A stretch of 64,000 nt of DNA, from assembly GCA_016934855.1 (NCBI GenBank), contig JAFGSA010000023.1, forward strand, positions 35,424-99,423. Direction: 5' to 3'. Of this stretch, positions 23,799-33,061 are shown piece after piece. This stretch comes from Elusimicrobiota bacterium (GTDB lineage Bacteria > CG03 > SLGR01 > JAFGSA01). The stretch's first letter is position 1, and each line of letters starts with the position of its first letter. Position numbers and translations under genes: made by a program. The notes beneath the pieces are model-generated. The model searched no databases. It saw only the letters and a program-made list of their open reading frames with translations, and had not been told where the DNA came from.

Positions 23799-24394
23799 TT
23801 GCGCCTCACTATTTCTCTTATTATTTCCCCCATCTTTTCAAAAGACAGGTGGCGGTGGCTCAAAGAATTTTTTTCTTCCGCCGTCATCTCGGCAAAAGTC
23901 CTCCCTGATTCGCCGACCTCGAAAACAGGGTCGTAACCGAATCCCCCGGACCCTTTTCTACGTGTGCTTATGTAGCCCCTGACTATGCCTTCGGAAAAGA
24001 TGTTCTCTTTCCCCGCGCCGGAAAGACAGGTCACGCAGCGGAACTCCGCGCCCCTTTCCCGCCTCGGGACACTTTTCATGTCCTCCAGGAGCTTGCTGAC
24101 ATTCTCGTCGTAAGTGGCGTTCTCCCCGGCGTACCTTGAGGAATATACGCCCGGTTTTCCGCCAAGCGAGCTGACGAAAAGGCCCGTGTCGTCGGCTACG
24201 GCCGCGCAGCCGAATTTCTTTGCCGCGTATTCCGCCTTGATGGCGGCGTTATCGTGAAGAGTGGCGCCGGTTTCCTCTATATCATCCAGCCTGTGGTTCC
24301 CGAGCCAGTCCAGCGACAGGCCCTCCAGGTCTTTCCATATACCGGTTATCTCTTTATACTTGTCCCGGTTGTTGGTTGCCAGAATAAGTTTCAC
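23789..24394 (-). CDS. rdgB: XTP/dITP pyrophosphatase (RdgB/HAM1)
   Basis: House-cleaning enzyme hydrolysing dITP and XTP to monophosphates, keeping inosine and xanthine out of nucleic acids. It has the N-terminal LATNNRDKYKEI, the metal-site ADDTGLFV and the GFGYDPVFEV motifs. At 201 residues it has normal length. It overlaps rph by 4 nt, the common rph-rdgB pairing. The C-terminus KKL-stop is encoded by the adjoining repeat element. Confidence 0.97.
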   Translation of the reverse strand: MKLILATNNRDKYKEITGIWKDLEGLSLDWLGNHRLDDIEETGATLHDNAAIKAEYAAKKFGCAAVADDTGLFVSSLGGKPGVYSSRYAGENATYDENVSKLLEDMKSVPRRERGAEFRCVTCLSGAGKENIFSEGIVRGYISTRRKGSGGFGYDPVFEVGESGRTFAEMTAEEKNSLSHRHLSFEKMGEIIREIVRRKKL

Positions 24395-25122
24395 AGGATA
24401 CCGAGGGCTTTTTTCTGTTCTTTAATGAGTTCCTTTATACCCTTGCCGGCCAGCGCCATCATCTCGTCGAGCTGCTCTTTTTTGAATGTAGCTTCCTCTC
24501 CGGTCGCCTGCACTTCCGACAGCCTCCCCGATTCGGACATGACCATGTTCATGTCCACCTGGGCGGTCATGTCTTCCGAACTGCAAAGATCCAGACATGG
24601 CTGGCCGTGTACTATGCCCACACTTATGCCGGCGAGAAAATCAGTTATCGGGAACCTCGTTATCCTCCTGCTCTTCTGCATGTCTTTTAACAGCATGTAC
24701 AGGGCGATAAAACCTCCCGTCACTGACGCGGTCCTCGTTCCGCCGTCCGCCTGGATGACATCGCAGTCCACTATTATGCTCTCGTAGGGGATGGCCTTCA
24801 GTTCGCAGACAGACCTGAGCGACCGCCCTATCAGCCTTTCTATCTCTTTCGTACGGCCGCTTACCTTGTTCCTTTCCCTGAGAACTCTCTGGGGAGAAGA
24901 GTTAGGCAGCATGCAGTACTGTGCGCCTACCCAGCCCTTGCCTGTATCTTTGACGTGCGGCGGCATCCAGTTGCCCGAAGTAGCGGCGCAGAGCACCCTG
25001 GTTCTTCCCACGCTGATAAGAACCGAGTGGGGATTTGAGTCCAGGTAGCCGGTCGTTATGCTTACCTGCCTTTTTTCATCGTTCTTTCTCCCGTCTTCCC
25101 TGGTAAAATCTTGTTCTTTCAT
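24391..25122 (-). CDS. rph: Ribonuclease PH
   Basis: Phosphorolytic 3'-5' exoribonuclease trimming tRNA 3' ends. The 243 residues carry the RNase PH signatures RTKEIERLIGRSLRS and DCDVIQADGGTRTASVTGG, and phosphate-binding residues of the PNPase-like fold. It has 4-nt overlaps with both neighbours (the secreted unknown upstream, rdgB downstream), so it is part of the valS operon. Confidence 0.97.
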   Translation of the reverse strand: MKEQDFTREDGRKNDEKRQVSITTGYLDSNPHSVLISVGRTRVLCAATSGNWMPPHVKDTGKGWVGAQYCMLPNSSPQRVLRERNKVSGRTKEIERLIGRSLRSVCELKAIPYESIIVDCDVIQADGGTRTASVTGGFIALYMLLKDMQKSRRITRFPITDFLAGISVGIVHGQPCLDLCSSEDMTAQVDMNMVMSESGRLSEVQATGEEATFKKEQLDEMMALAGKGIKELIKEQKKALGIL

Positions 25123-26537
25123 TTCGTGAATTCCTTTGTCTTTTTAAATATGTCGTTCATTATGAGGATGACCAGGGTGAAGATCAGTACTACTATTATT
25201 CTCCTTCCGGAAACTGCCGGCCTTGCCTTGATGCTTTTCACCGTTCTGAGCCCGTTCATACCGAAAGTATCATAATAGATTTTCAAGTCGCCCGGGGAAA
25301 GACAGACGGATCCCATGTCTTTCGGCAGTCTTTCGAAAGACGTTCTGTAGTTTTTATCGAACAGCCATATCTCCGGTATGGAATCGAACTTATCCTTCCT
25401 GCCGAGCCCCGCCGCCTCCAGTTCCTTCACGGATTTTTTATCATATAAAAGCACGTATACGTATCCGGGCTCCGATTTCCGCATGGAATTTTCTTCCCTG
25501 CCGGTATAATACTCCCCCTGTGGAAGCATCCTGAAATCCATGAAATCCGCGAGCTCCATTCTGTCTCCCCCGTCCGTAACGATCTCTTTCTTTTCCCTGT
25601 CCCACCATAGGAGAGAACCGTTCCTTATGCCCAGCAGGAATATCCTGCGCTCGTATTCTTTAACGGTGCGCCACCCGGCTTCTTCCAGGCGCATTATCCG
25701 CCAGTAACCGGATTCGAAGGTCAGCGCGAATACCTTCTTCCCGTCAGGGCTTACCGAAGCGTCCAGGAGCTTGCCCGGCGGCTCAGGTATAAACCTGGCT
25801 TCGGGGATCCTTACTGAAGCCACGGCCAGATACCGCTTCCCTCCGGAAATGCTCTCGGTATACGCAGCTATATGCTCCCCGTCAATCCATTTCATCCAGA
25901 GCACCCAGTACCCTTTCAGCGATTCCACATCCAGCCAGTCTATTTCGCTCAGGAATTTGAGTCTGCCGGATTTTCTGATTATCAGGTTCTGACCTCTCTT
26001 GCCGTAGAAATTATAGACTTCGCTGTCGCTGTATACCGGGGCTCCCTCCGACTCGATATCAAGGGTGCCCGCGCCCCACCTTAGATAGTAGAGTTTACCG
26101 TCATCCAGATAAGGAACCGCCTCTTCCGTTGCGCTCATATCTATACCCGTCTCCTGTGCTATTTCACAGGTCTTGAAACTGCTGACTTTAGTAATGTTGT
26201 AGCGCGCATTTTCGTATTCCGCACTCCCGTACCTGAAGGGCCTGTCGCCGGCCGATACGGGTCTTTTCGCAAGATCGATATGCAGGTAAAAATCCTGCTT
26301 CGAGGCGCACAATGTGTTAAATATATGATATGCCCGCTCCCTCTGGTTCTGCGCCCTTATTGTCTCGCCCGCCGATGTACCGTAAGCATCAGTCAGTTTC
26401 AGGACGCTGCCGCCCTTCTTCCAGGTATAGGTCCGGGCATTATCCGCGCAAAAAGCGCACCGAGCCGCAAGAACCGCAAGGAAAACCGCCGCCAGCGTCA
26501 CCGGGAAAAAAGCAGTCCGTACCGCGCGGAGTTTCAT
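25119..26537 (-). CDS. Secreted or membrane protein of unknown function with TolB-like repeats
   Basis: Not recognised as a named family. The 472 residues begin with a signal-peptide-like segment (about 1-32, ending near CAFCADNA). Beta-rich sequence follows, with motifs such as SPDGKKVFALTFESGYW and SPGDLKIYYD that recall TolB/WD-type propeller blades. It ends with a transmembrane helix at about 446-463 and a short basic tail. The body is therefore extracytoplasmic and anchored at its C-terminus. It is wedged between valS and rph with 4-nt overlaps on both sides, although neither neighbour suggests an envelope role. Confidence 0.75.
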   Translation of the reverse strand: MKLRAVRTAFFPVTLAAVFLAVLAARCAFCADNARTYTWKKGGSVLKLTDAYGTSAGETIRAQNQRERAYHIFNTLCASKQDFYLHIDLAKRPVSAGDRPFRYGSAEYENARYNITKVSSFKTCEIAQETGIDMSATEEAVPYLDDGKLYYLRWGAGTLDIESEGAPVYSDSEVYNFYGKRGQNLIIRKSGRLKFLSEIDWLDVESLKGYWVLWMKWIDGEHIAAYTESISGGKRYLAVASVRIPEARFIPEPPGKLLDASVSPDGKKVFALTFESGYWRIMRLEEAGWRTVKEYERRIFLLGIRNGSLLWWDREKKEIVTDGGDRMELADFMDFRMLPQGEYYTGREENSMRKSEPGYVYVLLYDKKSVKELEAAGLGRKDKFDSIPEIWLFDKNYRTSFERLPKDMGSVCLSPGDLKIYYDTFGMNGLRTVKSIKARPAVSGRRIIVVLIFTLVILIMNDIFKKTKEFTK

Positions 26538-29350
26538 CTATTCATCTCTTCCAGCGTCTTTTCGAGGCGCTGAAGCTCCTGTATGTCCTTTTCGAGTTTG
26601 TCTTTCACCTTCTGGACGACTTCTTCCTTGGCTTTCTCCACGAAATCCCTGTTCTTGAGTTTCTTGTTCGAAAAACCGACCTGCTGCTGAAGATCGGTGA
26701 TCTTCTTGGAAAGCCTCTCCTTTTCCTGCCTTATTATATCCTCCGAGAGCGAAAGATACACGGATATCCTGCCTACCGCAGCGACCGCATCCGTCTTGTC
26801 CCTCTTTACTTTATGCCCCACATCTATGGTATCGAGCCCCCCGAGGAGCTTCAGGTAATCCAGGTGCTGTTTCACAAGCGCGGCGTCGCCGCCGTCCGCC
26901 TTTATCTTCGCGTTAAGCTTTGCCGAAGGCGGCACCTCCATTTCGCCCCTTATATTCCTTATGCCGGAAACGATCTCCATCAGCAGATCCATCTTTTTCA
27001 CCTCTTTCCTGTCTATACGCGGGTCCGGGGTGTCAAAAGCGTTAAACTCAAGTATGTCCCCGGCGGGCATCGAGACGTCTTCCGCTATGTAAGACCACAG
27101 CTGGGAAGAGATAAAAGGCATTATGGGGTGAAGCGCCCCGAGTATCCTTGTGAGCACGTGCAGGAGCACGGACTCGACCTGCCTTTTTTCCCCGGCGTTA
27201 TTGGAATACAGCCGGAGTTTCGCTATCTCCAGGTACCAGTCGCAGAAATATTTCCATACGAACTCGTATATGAGCCTGGCGGCAAGCGCGTTATTGAAAT
27301 CCAGATAGGCCTCTTTTATCCTTTTTATGAAATCCGAGGACTGATGTATTATCCATTTATCGGCAAGCTGCATGCTGTCCTGAACCGGTATTTCGATCTT
27401 CTCGAGCTTCAGGGTTCCCAGGATCAGGCGCGTGGCGTTCCAGAGCTTATTGCAGAAATTCCTCGCCCCCACAAAATCGTCTTCCGAAAGCTGTATATCC
27501 CGTCCGGGCACGGCGGATTTCGCCAGCGCAAACCTGAGACTGTCCGTTCCGTACACATCGGTTATCTTCAGCGGGTCTATCACGTTGCCCTTGGATTTAC
27601 TCATCTTATTGCCGTGCTCGTCACGGATTATACCGTGTATATAAACGCTGCGGTAAGGGATGTCCCCTATCATCTCGAGGCCCATCATCACCATCCTGGC
27701 GACCCACAGGTACAGTATCTCGTGCCCGGTTACCAGAACCTCCGTAGGATAATAGTATTTCAGGTCTTCGCTGTCTTCGGGCCATCCGAAAGTGGAAAAA
27801 GGCCACAGCGCGGAGGAGAACCATGTATCCAGGACATCGGGGTCCTGTATCAGCTCGCTGCTCCCGCAGGAGGGACAGCCGGCAGGCTGCTCCAAAGCCA
27901 CCAGCGGGTTAACTCCGTCCTGGACGTGTATGGTATCGGCAAATTCTATCAGATGCTTATGCGTATAACCTTCCTTTATCAATTCGCTGTAGAACCCGTC
28001 GGTCCTAGGTATGCTTTCCGTTTCCTTTCCAAGCTTAAGAAGCGCTTCGTGATCCTTCCTGAGATATATCAATATCTTATCGCCGTCGCATTTTCCGCAG
28101 TACCATATGGGCATCCTGTGTCCCCACCATATCTGCCTGCTCAGGCACCAGTCCTTTATGTTATCCAGCCAGTTCAAATAGGGTTTGGACCAGTTCGCGG
28201 GAAAGAATTTCACGCGGTTCCTTCGGGTAGCCTCTGCCGCCGCTCCGGCAATATCCTCCATCTTCAGGAACCACTGCAGCTGCTGCAGCGGCTCTATAAG
28301 AGTGTCGCACCTGTAGCATATGCCGGGTGCGTGCCTGTAGTTCTCTATCTTCTTCAGGTACCCCTTTTTCTTCAGATCTTTAACAAGTTTCTTACGACAA
28401 TCAAACCTGTCGAGTCCATCATAACTTTTTCCGGCATATGGAGTCATCCTGCCGTCCCTGTCTATCACCACAACTTCGTCGAGACCATGCCTCTTGCCGA
28501 TTTCCTCGTCGTTAGGGTCATGGGCGGGCGTAACTTTCACGCATCCCGTGCCGAAACTCTTGTCTACGAATTCGTCTCCGACCACCGGGATTATCCTGTC
28601 GGTGAGCGGGAGCCGCACTCTCCTGCCTATGAGTTTCTTATAGCGCCTGTCCTTGGGGTTGACGGCCACAGCGGTATCGCCCAGCATCGTCTCCGGACGG
28701 GTGGTAGCTACCGTAACGTTTCCGCTGCCGTCTTCCAGGGGATAATCTATATACCAGAGGCTGCTGTCTTTTTCCTCACGCTCGACTTCGATATCCGCGA
28801 GCGCCGTCTGGCAGCGCGGGCACCAGTTTATCATACGCTTGCCCCTGTAGATGAGGTTCTTACCGAAAAGCCGTACGAATGCCTCCCTCACGGCAGCGCT
28901 GCAGACATCGTCCATAGTGAACCGGAGCCTGTCCCAGTCACAGCCGCAGCCTATGCGCTTCAGCTGGTTAATTATCGTTCCCCCGGACTCCTCCTTCCAC
29001 TTCCACATCCTCTCCAGGAATTTATCCCTGCCCAGGTCATGCCGCGTCTTGCCTTCGGCCAGGAGCATCTTCTCCACGACATTCTGCGTGGCTATGCCGC
29101 CGTGATCCGTACCGGGCATCCACAGAACGTTCCGGCCCAGTATCTTGTTTATCCTTATTATTATATCCTGGAGGACGTTATTGAGGGCATGCCCCATGTG
29201 GAGGAACCCCGTGACATTGGGCGGGGGTATTACTATGGCGTACGGGTCCCTTTCATCGGGCCTTGAAGAGAAGACCCTGCTGTTTACCCAGAAATCCGAC
29301 CATTTTTCCTCGTATTCCTTAGGATCGTAGCGCTTGGGAATGTCTTTCAT
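26534..29350 (-). CDS. valS: Valyl-tRNA synthetase
   Basis: Class I aminoacyl-tRNA synthetase charging tRNA-Val, with editing domain. The 938 residues include the ATP-site HIGH variant PPPNVTGFLHMGHALN near residue 45 and KMSKSKGNVID near 540. The CP1 editing insertion has GTGCVKVTPAHDPND, and the C-terminal coiled-coil arm is LEKDIQELQRLEKTLEEMN. Length is normal for bacterial ValRS. It is the first gene of the valS-unknown-rph-rdgB operon and is preceded by a promoter with almost no leader. Confidence 0.98.
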   Translation of the reverse strand: MKDIPKRYDPKEYEEKWSDFWVNSRVFSSRPDERDPYAIVIPPPNVTGFLHMGHALNNVLQDIIIRINKILGRNVLWMPGTDHGGIATQNVVEKMLLAEGKTRHDLGRDKFLERMWKWKEESGGTIINQLKRIGCGCDWDRLRFTMDDVCSAAVREAFVRLFGKNLIYRGKRMINWCPRCQTALADIEVEREEKDSSLWYIDYPLEDGSGNVTVATTRPETMLGDTAVAVNPKDRRYKKLIGRRVRLPLTDRIIPVVGDEFVDKSFGTGCVKVTPAHDPNDEEIGKRHGLDEVVVIDRDGRMTPYAGKSYDGLDRFDCRKKLVKDLKKKGYLKKIENYRHAPGICYRCDTLIEPLQQLQWFLKMEDIAGAAAEATRRNRVKFFPANWSKPYLNWLDNIKDWCLSRQIWWGHRMPIWYCGKCDGDKILIYLRKDHEALLKLGKETESIPRTDGFYSELIKEGYTHKHLIEFADTIHVQDGVNPLVALEQPAGCPSCGSSELIQDPDVLDTWFSSALWPFSTFGWPEDSEDLKYYYPTEVLVTGHEILYLWVARMVMMGLEMIGDIPYRSVYIHGIIRDEHGNKMSKSKGNVIDPLKITDVYGTDSLRFALAKSAVPGRDIQLSEDDFVGARNFCNKLWNATRLILGTLKLEKIEIPVQDSMQLADKWIIHQSSDFIKRIKEAYLDFNNALAARLIYEFVWKYFCDWYLEIAKLRLYSNNAGEKRQVESVLLHVLTRILGALHPIMPFISSQLWSYIAEDVSMPAGDILEFNAFDTPDPRIDRKEVKKMDLLMEIVSGIRNIRGEMEVPPSAKLNAKIKADGGDAALVKQHLDYLKLLGGLDTIDVGHKVKRDKTDAVAAVGRISVYLSLSEDIIRQEKERLSKKITDLQQQVGFSNKKLKNRDFVEKAKEEVVQKVKDKLEKDIQELQRLEKTLEEMNR

Positions 29351-29361
29351 GATAAATTATG

Positions 29362-29389
29362 ATTATATATATTTAAAACCCATTTTCAA
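29362..29389 (-). promoter_or_regulatory. Promoter of valS, leaderless geometry
   Basis: On the minus strand TTGAAA (29384-29389) and a consensus TATAAT (29362-29367) are 16 bp apart. The -10 box ends 11 nt before the valS ATG at 29350 and there is no Shine-Dalgarno. Confidence 0.6.
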
Positions 29390-29442
29390 GCGTGCCGGCG
29401 CACCCGCAAACAGTTCAAGACATTAACTCTTTTGCGCCGTTA

Positions 29443-29470
29443 TTGTCAAAATACCGTTTTTTTGTATATT
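29443..29470 (+). promoter_or_regulatory. Promoter of nfo, leaderless geometry
   Basis: TTGTCA (29443-29448) and TATATT (29465-29470) are separated by 16 bp. The -10 box ends 6 nt before the nfo ATG at 29477, with no Shine-Dalgarno. It is divergent from the valS promoter. Confidence 0.5.
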
Positions 29471-29476
29471 ATCGGT

Positions 29477-30286
29477 ATGCGCGTAGGCATTCACTGTCCG
29501 GTCTCGGGGGGCTATATCAAGGCTGTCGATTTCCTGATCGACGCGGGAGGAAACGCCATGCAGATATTCTCAGGAAACCCCCGCTCATGGAAAAAGACGC
29601 CCATAAACCCGGACAGGGCGGATGAATTCCACAGGTACAGGACCGCCAAAGGCATATCTCCCCTGGTAATACACGCATCGTACCTGCTCAACATCGCCAG
29701 CCCCGACAGGGCCGTCCGGGACAAGTCGGTCGCCGGCCTCTCGCAGGAAATGGAAAGGGCGGCAGCCCTCAGGGCAGATTATCTCGTGCTTCACCCGGGC
29801 TATTCGCCGGATAAAGCGGCGGGAATAAAAAACACGGTGAACTCGCTCAAAAAAACGCTGAAGTATTCGGGGTCCGGGCCTCGTATCCTGCTCGAGAATA
29901 CGGCGGGACAAAAGAACGCCGTCGGGTCCGACCTGGACGGGCTTATCCCGGTGGCGGAGGAATTCGAAGGGATTGCGGGGATCTGCATAGACACGGCCCA
30001 CGCTTTCCAGGCAGGATATACCATGAAGGAACTCTCCGGACACGAGATAGCGCGGTATACGCACCTGGTCCATATCAACGATTCCAGGTCCCCGCGCGGC
30101 AGCGGCCTGGACAGACACGACCACATAGGGAAAGGCCGCATAGGATTGAAGAACTTCAGGACACTTATCCGTTCGAAACAGTGGAAAGATATGCCTTATA
30201 TACTCGAGACTCCGCTCGCCAGGGGAATGGACAGGAGGAACCTCATGGCCGTGAGGTCCCTGGGGATTTATCAGTCGAAATTATAG
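29477..30286 (+). CDS. nfo: Deoxyribonuclease IV (AP endonuclease, Nfo family)
   Basis: Zinc-dependent apurinic/apyrimidinic endonuclease of base excision repair. The 269 residues show the tri-zinc ligand motifs LHPGYSPDK, LLENTAGQ, CIDTAHAF, HINDSR, LDRHDHIGKG and LETP. The frame is open upstream to 29432, but MRVGIHCPVSGGY is the family N-terminus, so the ATG at 29477 is chosen. It is transcribed divergently from valS and overlaps the convergent cupin gene by 16 bp at its 3' end. Confidence 0.96.
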   Translation: MRVGIHCPVSGGYIKAVDFLIDAGGNAMQIFSGNPRSWKKTPINPDRADEFHRYRTAKGISPLVIHASYLLNIASPDRAVRDKSVAGLSQEMERAAALRADYLVLHPGYSPDKAAGIKNTVNSLKKTLKYSGSGPRILLENTAGQKNAVGSDLDGLIPVAEEFEGIAGICIDTAHAFQAGYTMKELSGHEIARYTHLVHINDSRSPRGSGLDRHDHIGKGRIGLKNFRTLIRSKQWKDMPYILETPLARGMDRRNLMAVRSLGIYQSKL

Positions 30287-30543
30287 TGCTTTTTTATCTT
30301 CTCTTTTATCTCCCAGACGCAGTCCATGCCTGCCGGAAAAGTGACGAAATCGCCGGCCTTGAACTCGACGGCTTTCCCTCGGCTGGGTTTGACCCTGGCG
30401 CTGCCTTCAAGTATATAGCATTGTTCCTGCGTATCATAATGCCAGTCGAAAACGGATTCTTCCTTTTCCCATACGGGCCAGTCCGGAATCCCTCTGCGCT
30501 TCAGCTCTTCTTCGGGCAGAACACGTACTTCGATACTCTCCAC
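30271..30543 (-). CDS. Small cupin-domain protein
   Basis: A 90-residue single-domain cupin. The core is WHYDTQEQCYILEGSARV (cupin motif 1, with fewer metal-ligand histidines than usual) and GDFVTFPAGMDCVWEI (motif 2), resembling the DUF861 type. Proteins of this kind bind small ligands or act as simple isomerases; no substrate can be assigned. It is the last gene after the cyclophilin, with a 16-nt gap. Confidence 0.8.
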   Translation of the reverse strand: MESIEVRVLPEEELKRRGIPDWPVWEKEESVFDWHYDTQEQCYILEGSARVKPSRGKAVEFKAGDFVTFPAGMDCVWEIKEKIKKHYNFD

Positions 30544-30559
30544 TGCGGCCTCCCCGGTA

Positions 30560-31285
30560 TTATTTAACCCTTATTATATCTACTTTCTTCATTATGACCG
30601 GGACCAGCGGCCTGTCCCTCTGGTCGCGCTCGACGTTCGATACCGTTTCCACTATATCCTGGCCCTTTACCACGCCGCCGAAGATCGTATGCTTTCCGTT
30701 CAGCCACGGAGTGGCCGTGACGGTTATGAAAAACTGGCTCCCGTTGGTATCCGGACCGGAATTCGCCATGGCCAGAAGCCCGGGCCTGCTGAAATTCAGC
30801 CCCGGGACTATCTCGTCCGGAAACCTGTAGCCCGGACCTCCCCTGCCGTTACCGAGCGGGTCGCCGCCCTGTATCATGAATTTCGGTATCACCCTGTGAA
30901 ACACGAGCCCGTCGTAGAACCTTTTTTGAGCTTTATGCCCGGTCTTCATGTCCATGAACTCTTTTTTCCCTTCGGCCAGGTCAGTAAAGTTCTGTACGGT
31001 GACCGGCGCCCGGTCCTGATAAAGCCTTATGATTACGTCGCCTAAGGCATTTTCTCCCTGCGTTACCGTTATCACCGCGTATAATCCGGGCTCCAGACCG
31101 CCGTATCTCTCGTCCGCGGCCGCCGGCTTCGCGGCCGGCGCAGCGGCCGGTACTTTTTCGGCCTCTTTAACGGGTTTTTTCATCGATGGCTCCTTTCCTG
31201 CCCCGGCAGCGCCGGTTCCCTGTTTTGCGCAGGAACCTAATGTAAACATCAATATGGCAAATAACAGATATTTAAGCTTTTTCAT
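30560..31285 (-). CDS. Lipoprotein peptidyl-prolyl cis-trans isomerase (cyclophilin type)
   Basis: A signal peptide with lipobox LGSC (C19) indicates a lipid-anchored extracytoplasmic foldase. A Lys/Pro/Ala-rich linker to about residue 60 leads to a cyclophilin domain (about 65-241) with FHRVIPKFMIQGGDP and GSQFFIT, the catalytic Arg/Gln positions of the family. It lies 6 nt downstream of the carbamoyltransferase gene with its own AAGGA ribosome-binding site. A general envelope folding role is likely. Confidence 0.93.
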   Translation of the reverse strand: MKKLKYLLFAILMFTLGSCAKQGTGAAGAGKEPSMKKPVKEAEKVPAAAPAAKPAAADERYGGLEPGLYAVITVTQGENALGDVIIRLYQDRAPVTVQNFTDLAEGKKEFMDMKTGHKAQKRFYDGLVFHRVIPKFMIQGGDPLGNGRGGPGYRFPDEIVPGLNFSRPGLLAMANSGPDTNGSQFFITVTATPWLNGKHTIFGGVVKGQDIVETVSNVERDQRDRPLVPVIMKKVDIIRVK

Positions 31286-31291
31286 GACGTA

Positions 31292-33061
31292 TCATCCTTT
31301 TTCTGTAAGCAGGTTTCCCAGCACCAGCACATCCATGCCCGAATTCTGAAATGTCTTTATCGCATCCCGGGGGCTGTTGACTATCGGCTCGCCCCTTAGG
31401 TTGAAAGACGTGTTCAGCACGAGCCCCACGCCTGTCTTCTCCTTGAATCTCTTTATCAGCCTGTAATACCGCGGGTTATACTCCTCGTACACCGACTGTA
31501 TGCGCGAAGTGCCGTTCACATGAGTGACAGCCGGTATATCCTTTTTCCTGTCTTCTTTCACCGGGTATGTCACCAGCATGAACCTGTCGGGGTATATCTC
31601 GCGGCCGCGTTCTACGTACATGCCCGCGTCCTCTTTCAGCACGGACGGCGCGAAAGGCCTGAACGGTTCGCGGAATTTTATTATCTTGTTGACCTTGTCT
31701 TTCATGTCGGCTCTTCTCGGGTCGGCTATTATCGACCTGTTTCCCAGCGCCCGCGGGCCCCACTCGGTCCTGCCCTGGTACCAGCCGATGACTTTTCCTT
31801 CTATGATCAGGTCCGTTACCCGGTCGTATATCTCTTCGTCGCTCAATTTACTGTACTTGAGACCCTTCTCCTCCAGGGCATCGGTCATCTCTTTTTCCGT
31901 GAACTCCTTGCCCCAGTAAGCATGCTCCATGACCTGGGCCCTGGAATTACCCAGGACGTCGCACCAGCACCACAGCGCCGCTCCCACCGCGCCGCCGGCA
32001 TCCGTTGCCGCCGGCTGCATATAGATGCTGCCGAAAACGCCTTCTTTCACCAGCCTGTAATTCGCCTTGCTGTTCAGCGCAACTCCTCCGGAGTAGCAGA
32101 GGTTATCCGATTTCGTCATGGACTTGAGGTGCCGGGCCATTTTTATCAGTATCTCTTCCAGTATTTCCTGGACGGATGCGGCTATATCGGCATAATACTG
32201 GTTCTTCTCGGCCAGCGCGTCGAAATCTGCCGGTTTTTCCCCGTAGTATGCCGGGAACCCGGAATCCTTAGTGAAGAACAGCGATTCCTTTTCCCTCTGC
32301 GGGCCGAAAAGTTCTATGAATTTTTTGTTGTACGTATGTTCCGTGGAATATTCGAACGAAAAATAGCTGAGATCCAGTTCTATACTCCCGTCATCGTTCA
32401 CCTTGACCACTTTATTCACTTTATCCTTATATAGGGGCTTGCCGTAGGGCGACATCCCCATGACTTTGTACTCGCCGTTGTTCACTTTGAAACCCAGATA
32501 CGCCGTGAACGCCGAATACAGGAGGCCCAGCGAATGCGGAAAATGCATCTCCTTGATTATCTTTATGCTGCTGCCTTTGCCGTATCCCAGCGTCGCGGTC
32601 GCCCATTCCCCCACTCCGTCGACTGTCAGTATCGCGGATTCTTCGAAGGGGCACAGGTGATAACTGCTTGCCGCGTGCGCCATATGATGCGTGCAGAACA
32701 GCACCCTGTCTTCCTTGAGCTTGAGCGTCTTTTTGACTTTTTTCCTGAACTTGAGCTTGTCTTTCAGCCACAAAGGCACGGCTTCCCTGAACACGCCCGC
32801 AGACCGCGGCACATTCCTTAATATGGAAATGAGTATGCGGTCGAATTTTACCAGGGGTTTATCATAGAAAACCACGTAATCGATATCCGGAGGGTTTATG
32901 CCGGCTTTTTCCAGGCAGAAGTTTATGCTGTTTATAGGAAAATCGAAATCGTGTTTCTTGCGGCTGAACCTTTCTTCCTCGCTCGCCGCCACTATCTTGC
33001 CGTCTTTTATAAGGGCCGCGGCCGCGTCATGGTACCAGCAGGATACGCCGAGTATATACAT
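31292..33061 (-). CDS. O-carbamoyltransferase (NodU/CmcH/TobZ family, SxtI-like)
   Basis: Transfers a carbamoyl group from carbamoyl phosphate to a hydroxyl of a sugar or other metabolite. The 589 residues have a Kae1-like N-terminal half with CWYHDAAAALI, SEEERFSRKKHD, HHMAHAASSY and VDGVGEWATATLG. A YrdC-like C-terminal half has GRTEWGPRALGNRSI and a metal/nucleotide site of the TobZ type. The acceptor is unknown. It follows SxtJ- and SxtK-like small membrane proteins (TGATG overlap) and lies directly behind carAB, which makes its donor carbamoyl phosphate. Confidence 0.93.
   Translation of the reverse strand: MYILGVSCWYHDAAAALIKDGKIVAASEEERFSRKKHDFDFPINSINFCLEKAGINPPDIDYVVFYDKPLVKFDRILISILRNVPRSAGVFREAVPLWLKDKLKFRKKVKKTLKLKEDRVLFCTHHMAHAASSYHLCPFEESAILTVDGVGEWATATLGYGKGSSIKIIKEMHFPHSLGLLYSAFTAYLGFKVNNGEYKVMGMSPYGKPLYKDKVNKVVKVNDDGSIELDLSYFSFEYSTEHTYNKKFIELFGPQREKESLFFTKDSGFPAYYGEKPADFDALAEKNQYYADIAASVQEILEEILIKMARHLKSMTKSDNLCYSGGVALNSKANYRLVKEGVFGSIYMQPAATDAGGAVGAALWCWCDVLGNSRAQVMEHAYWGKEFTEKEMTDALEEKGLKYSKLSDEEIYDRVTDLIIEGKVIGWYQGRTEWGPRALGNRSIIADPRRADMKDKVNKIIKFREPFRPFAPSVLKEDAGMYVERGREIYPDRFMLVTYPVKEDRKKDIPAVTHVNGTSRIQSVYEEYNPRYYRLIKRFKEKTGVGLVLNTSFNLRGEPIVNSPRDAIKTFQNSGMDVLVLGNLLTEKG

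Noticed and set aside
26330..29266. Very long plus-strand open frame of 978 codons
   Set aside because: It is antisense to valS, is rich in His/Tyr/Pro as mirror frames of GC-biased genes are, and has no recognisable domain. valS itself is certain.
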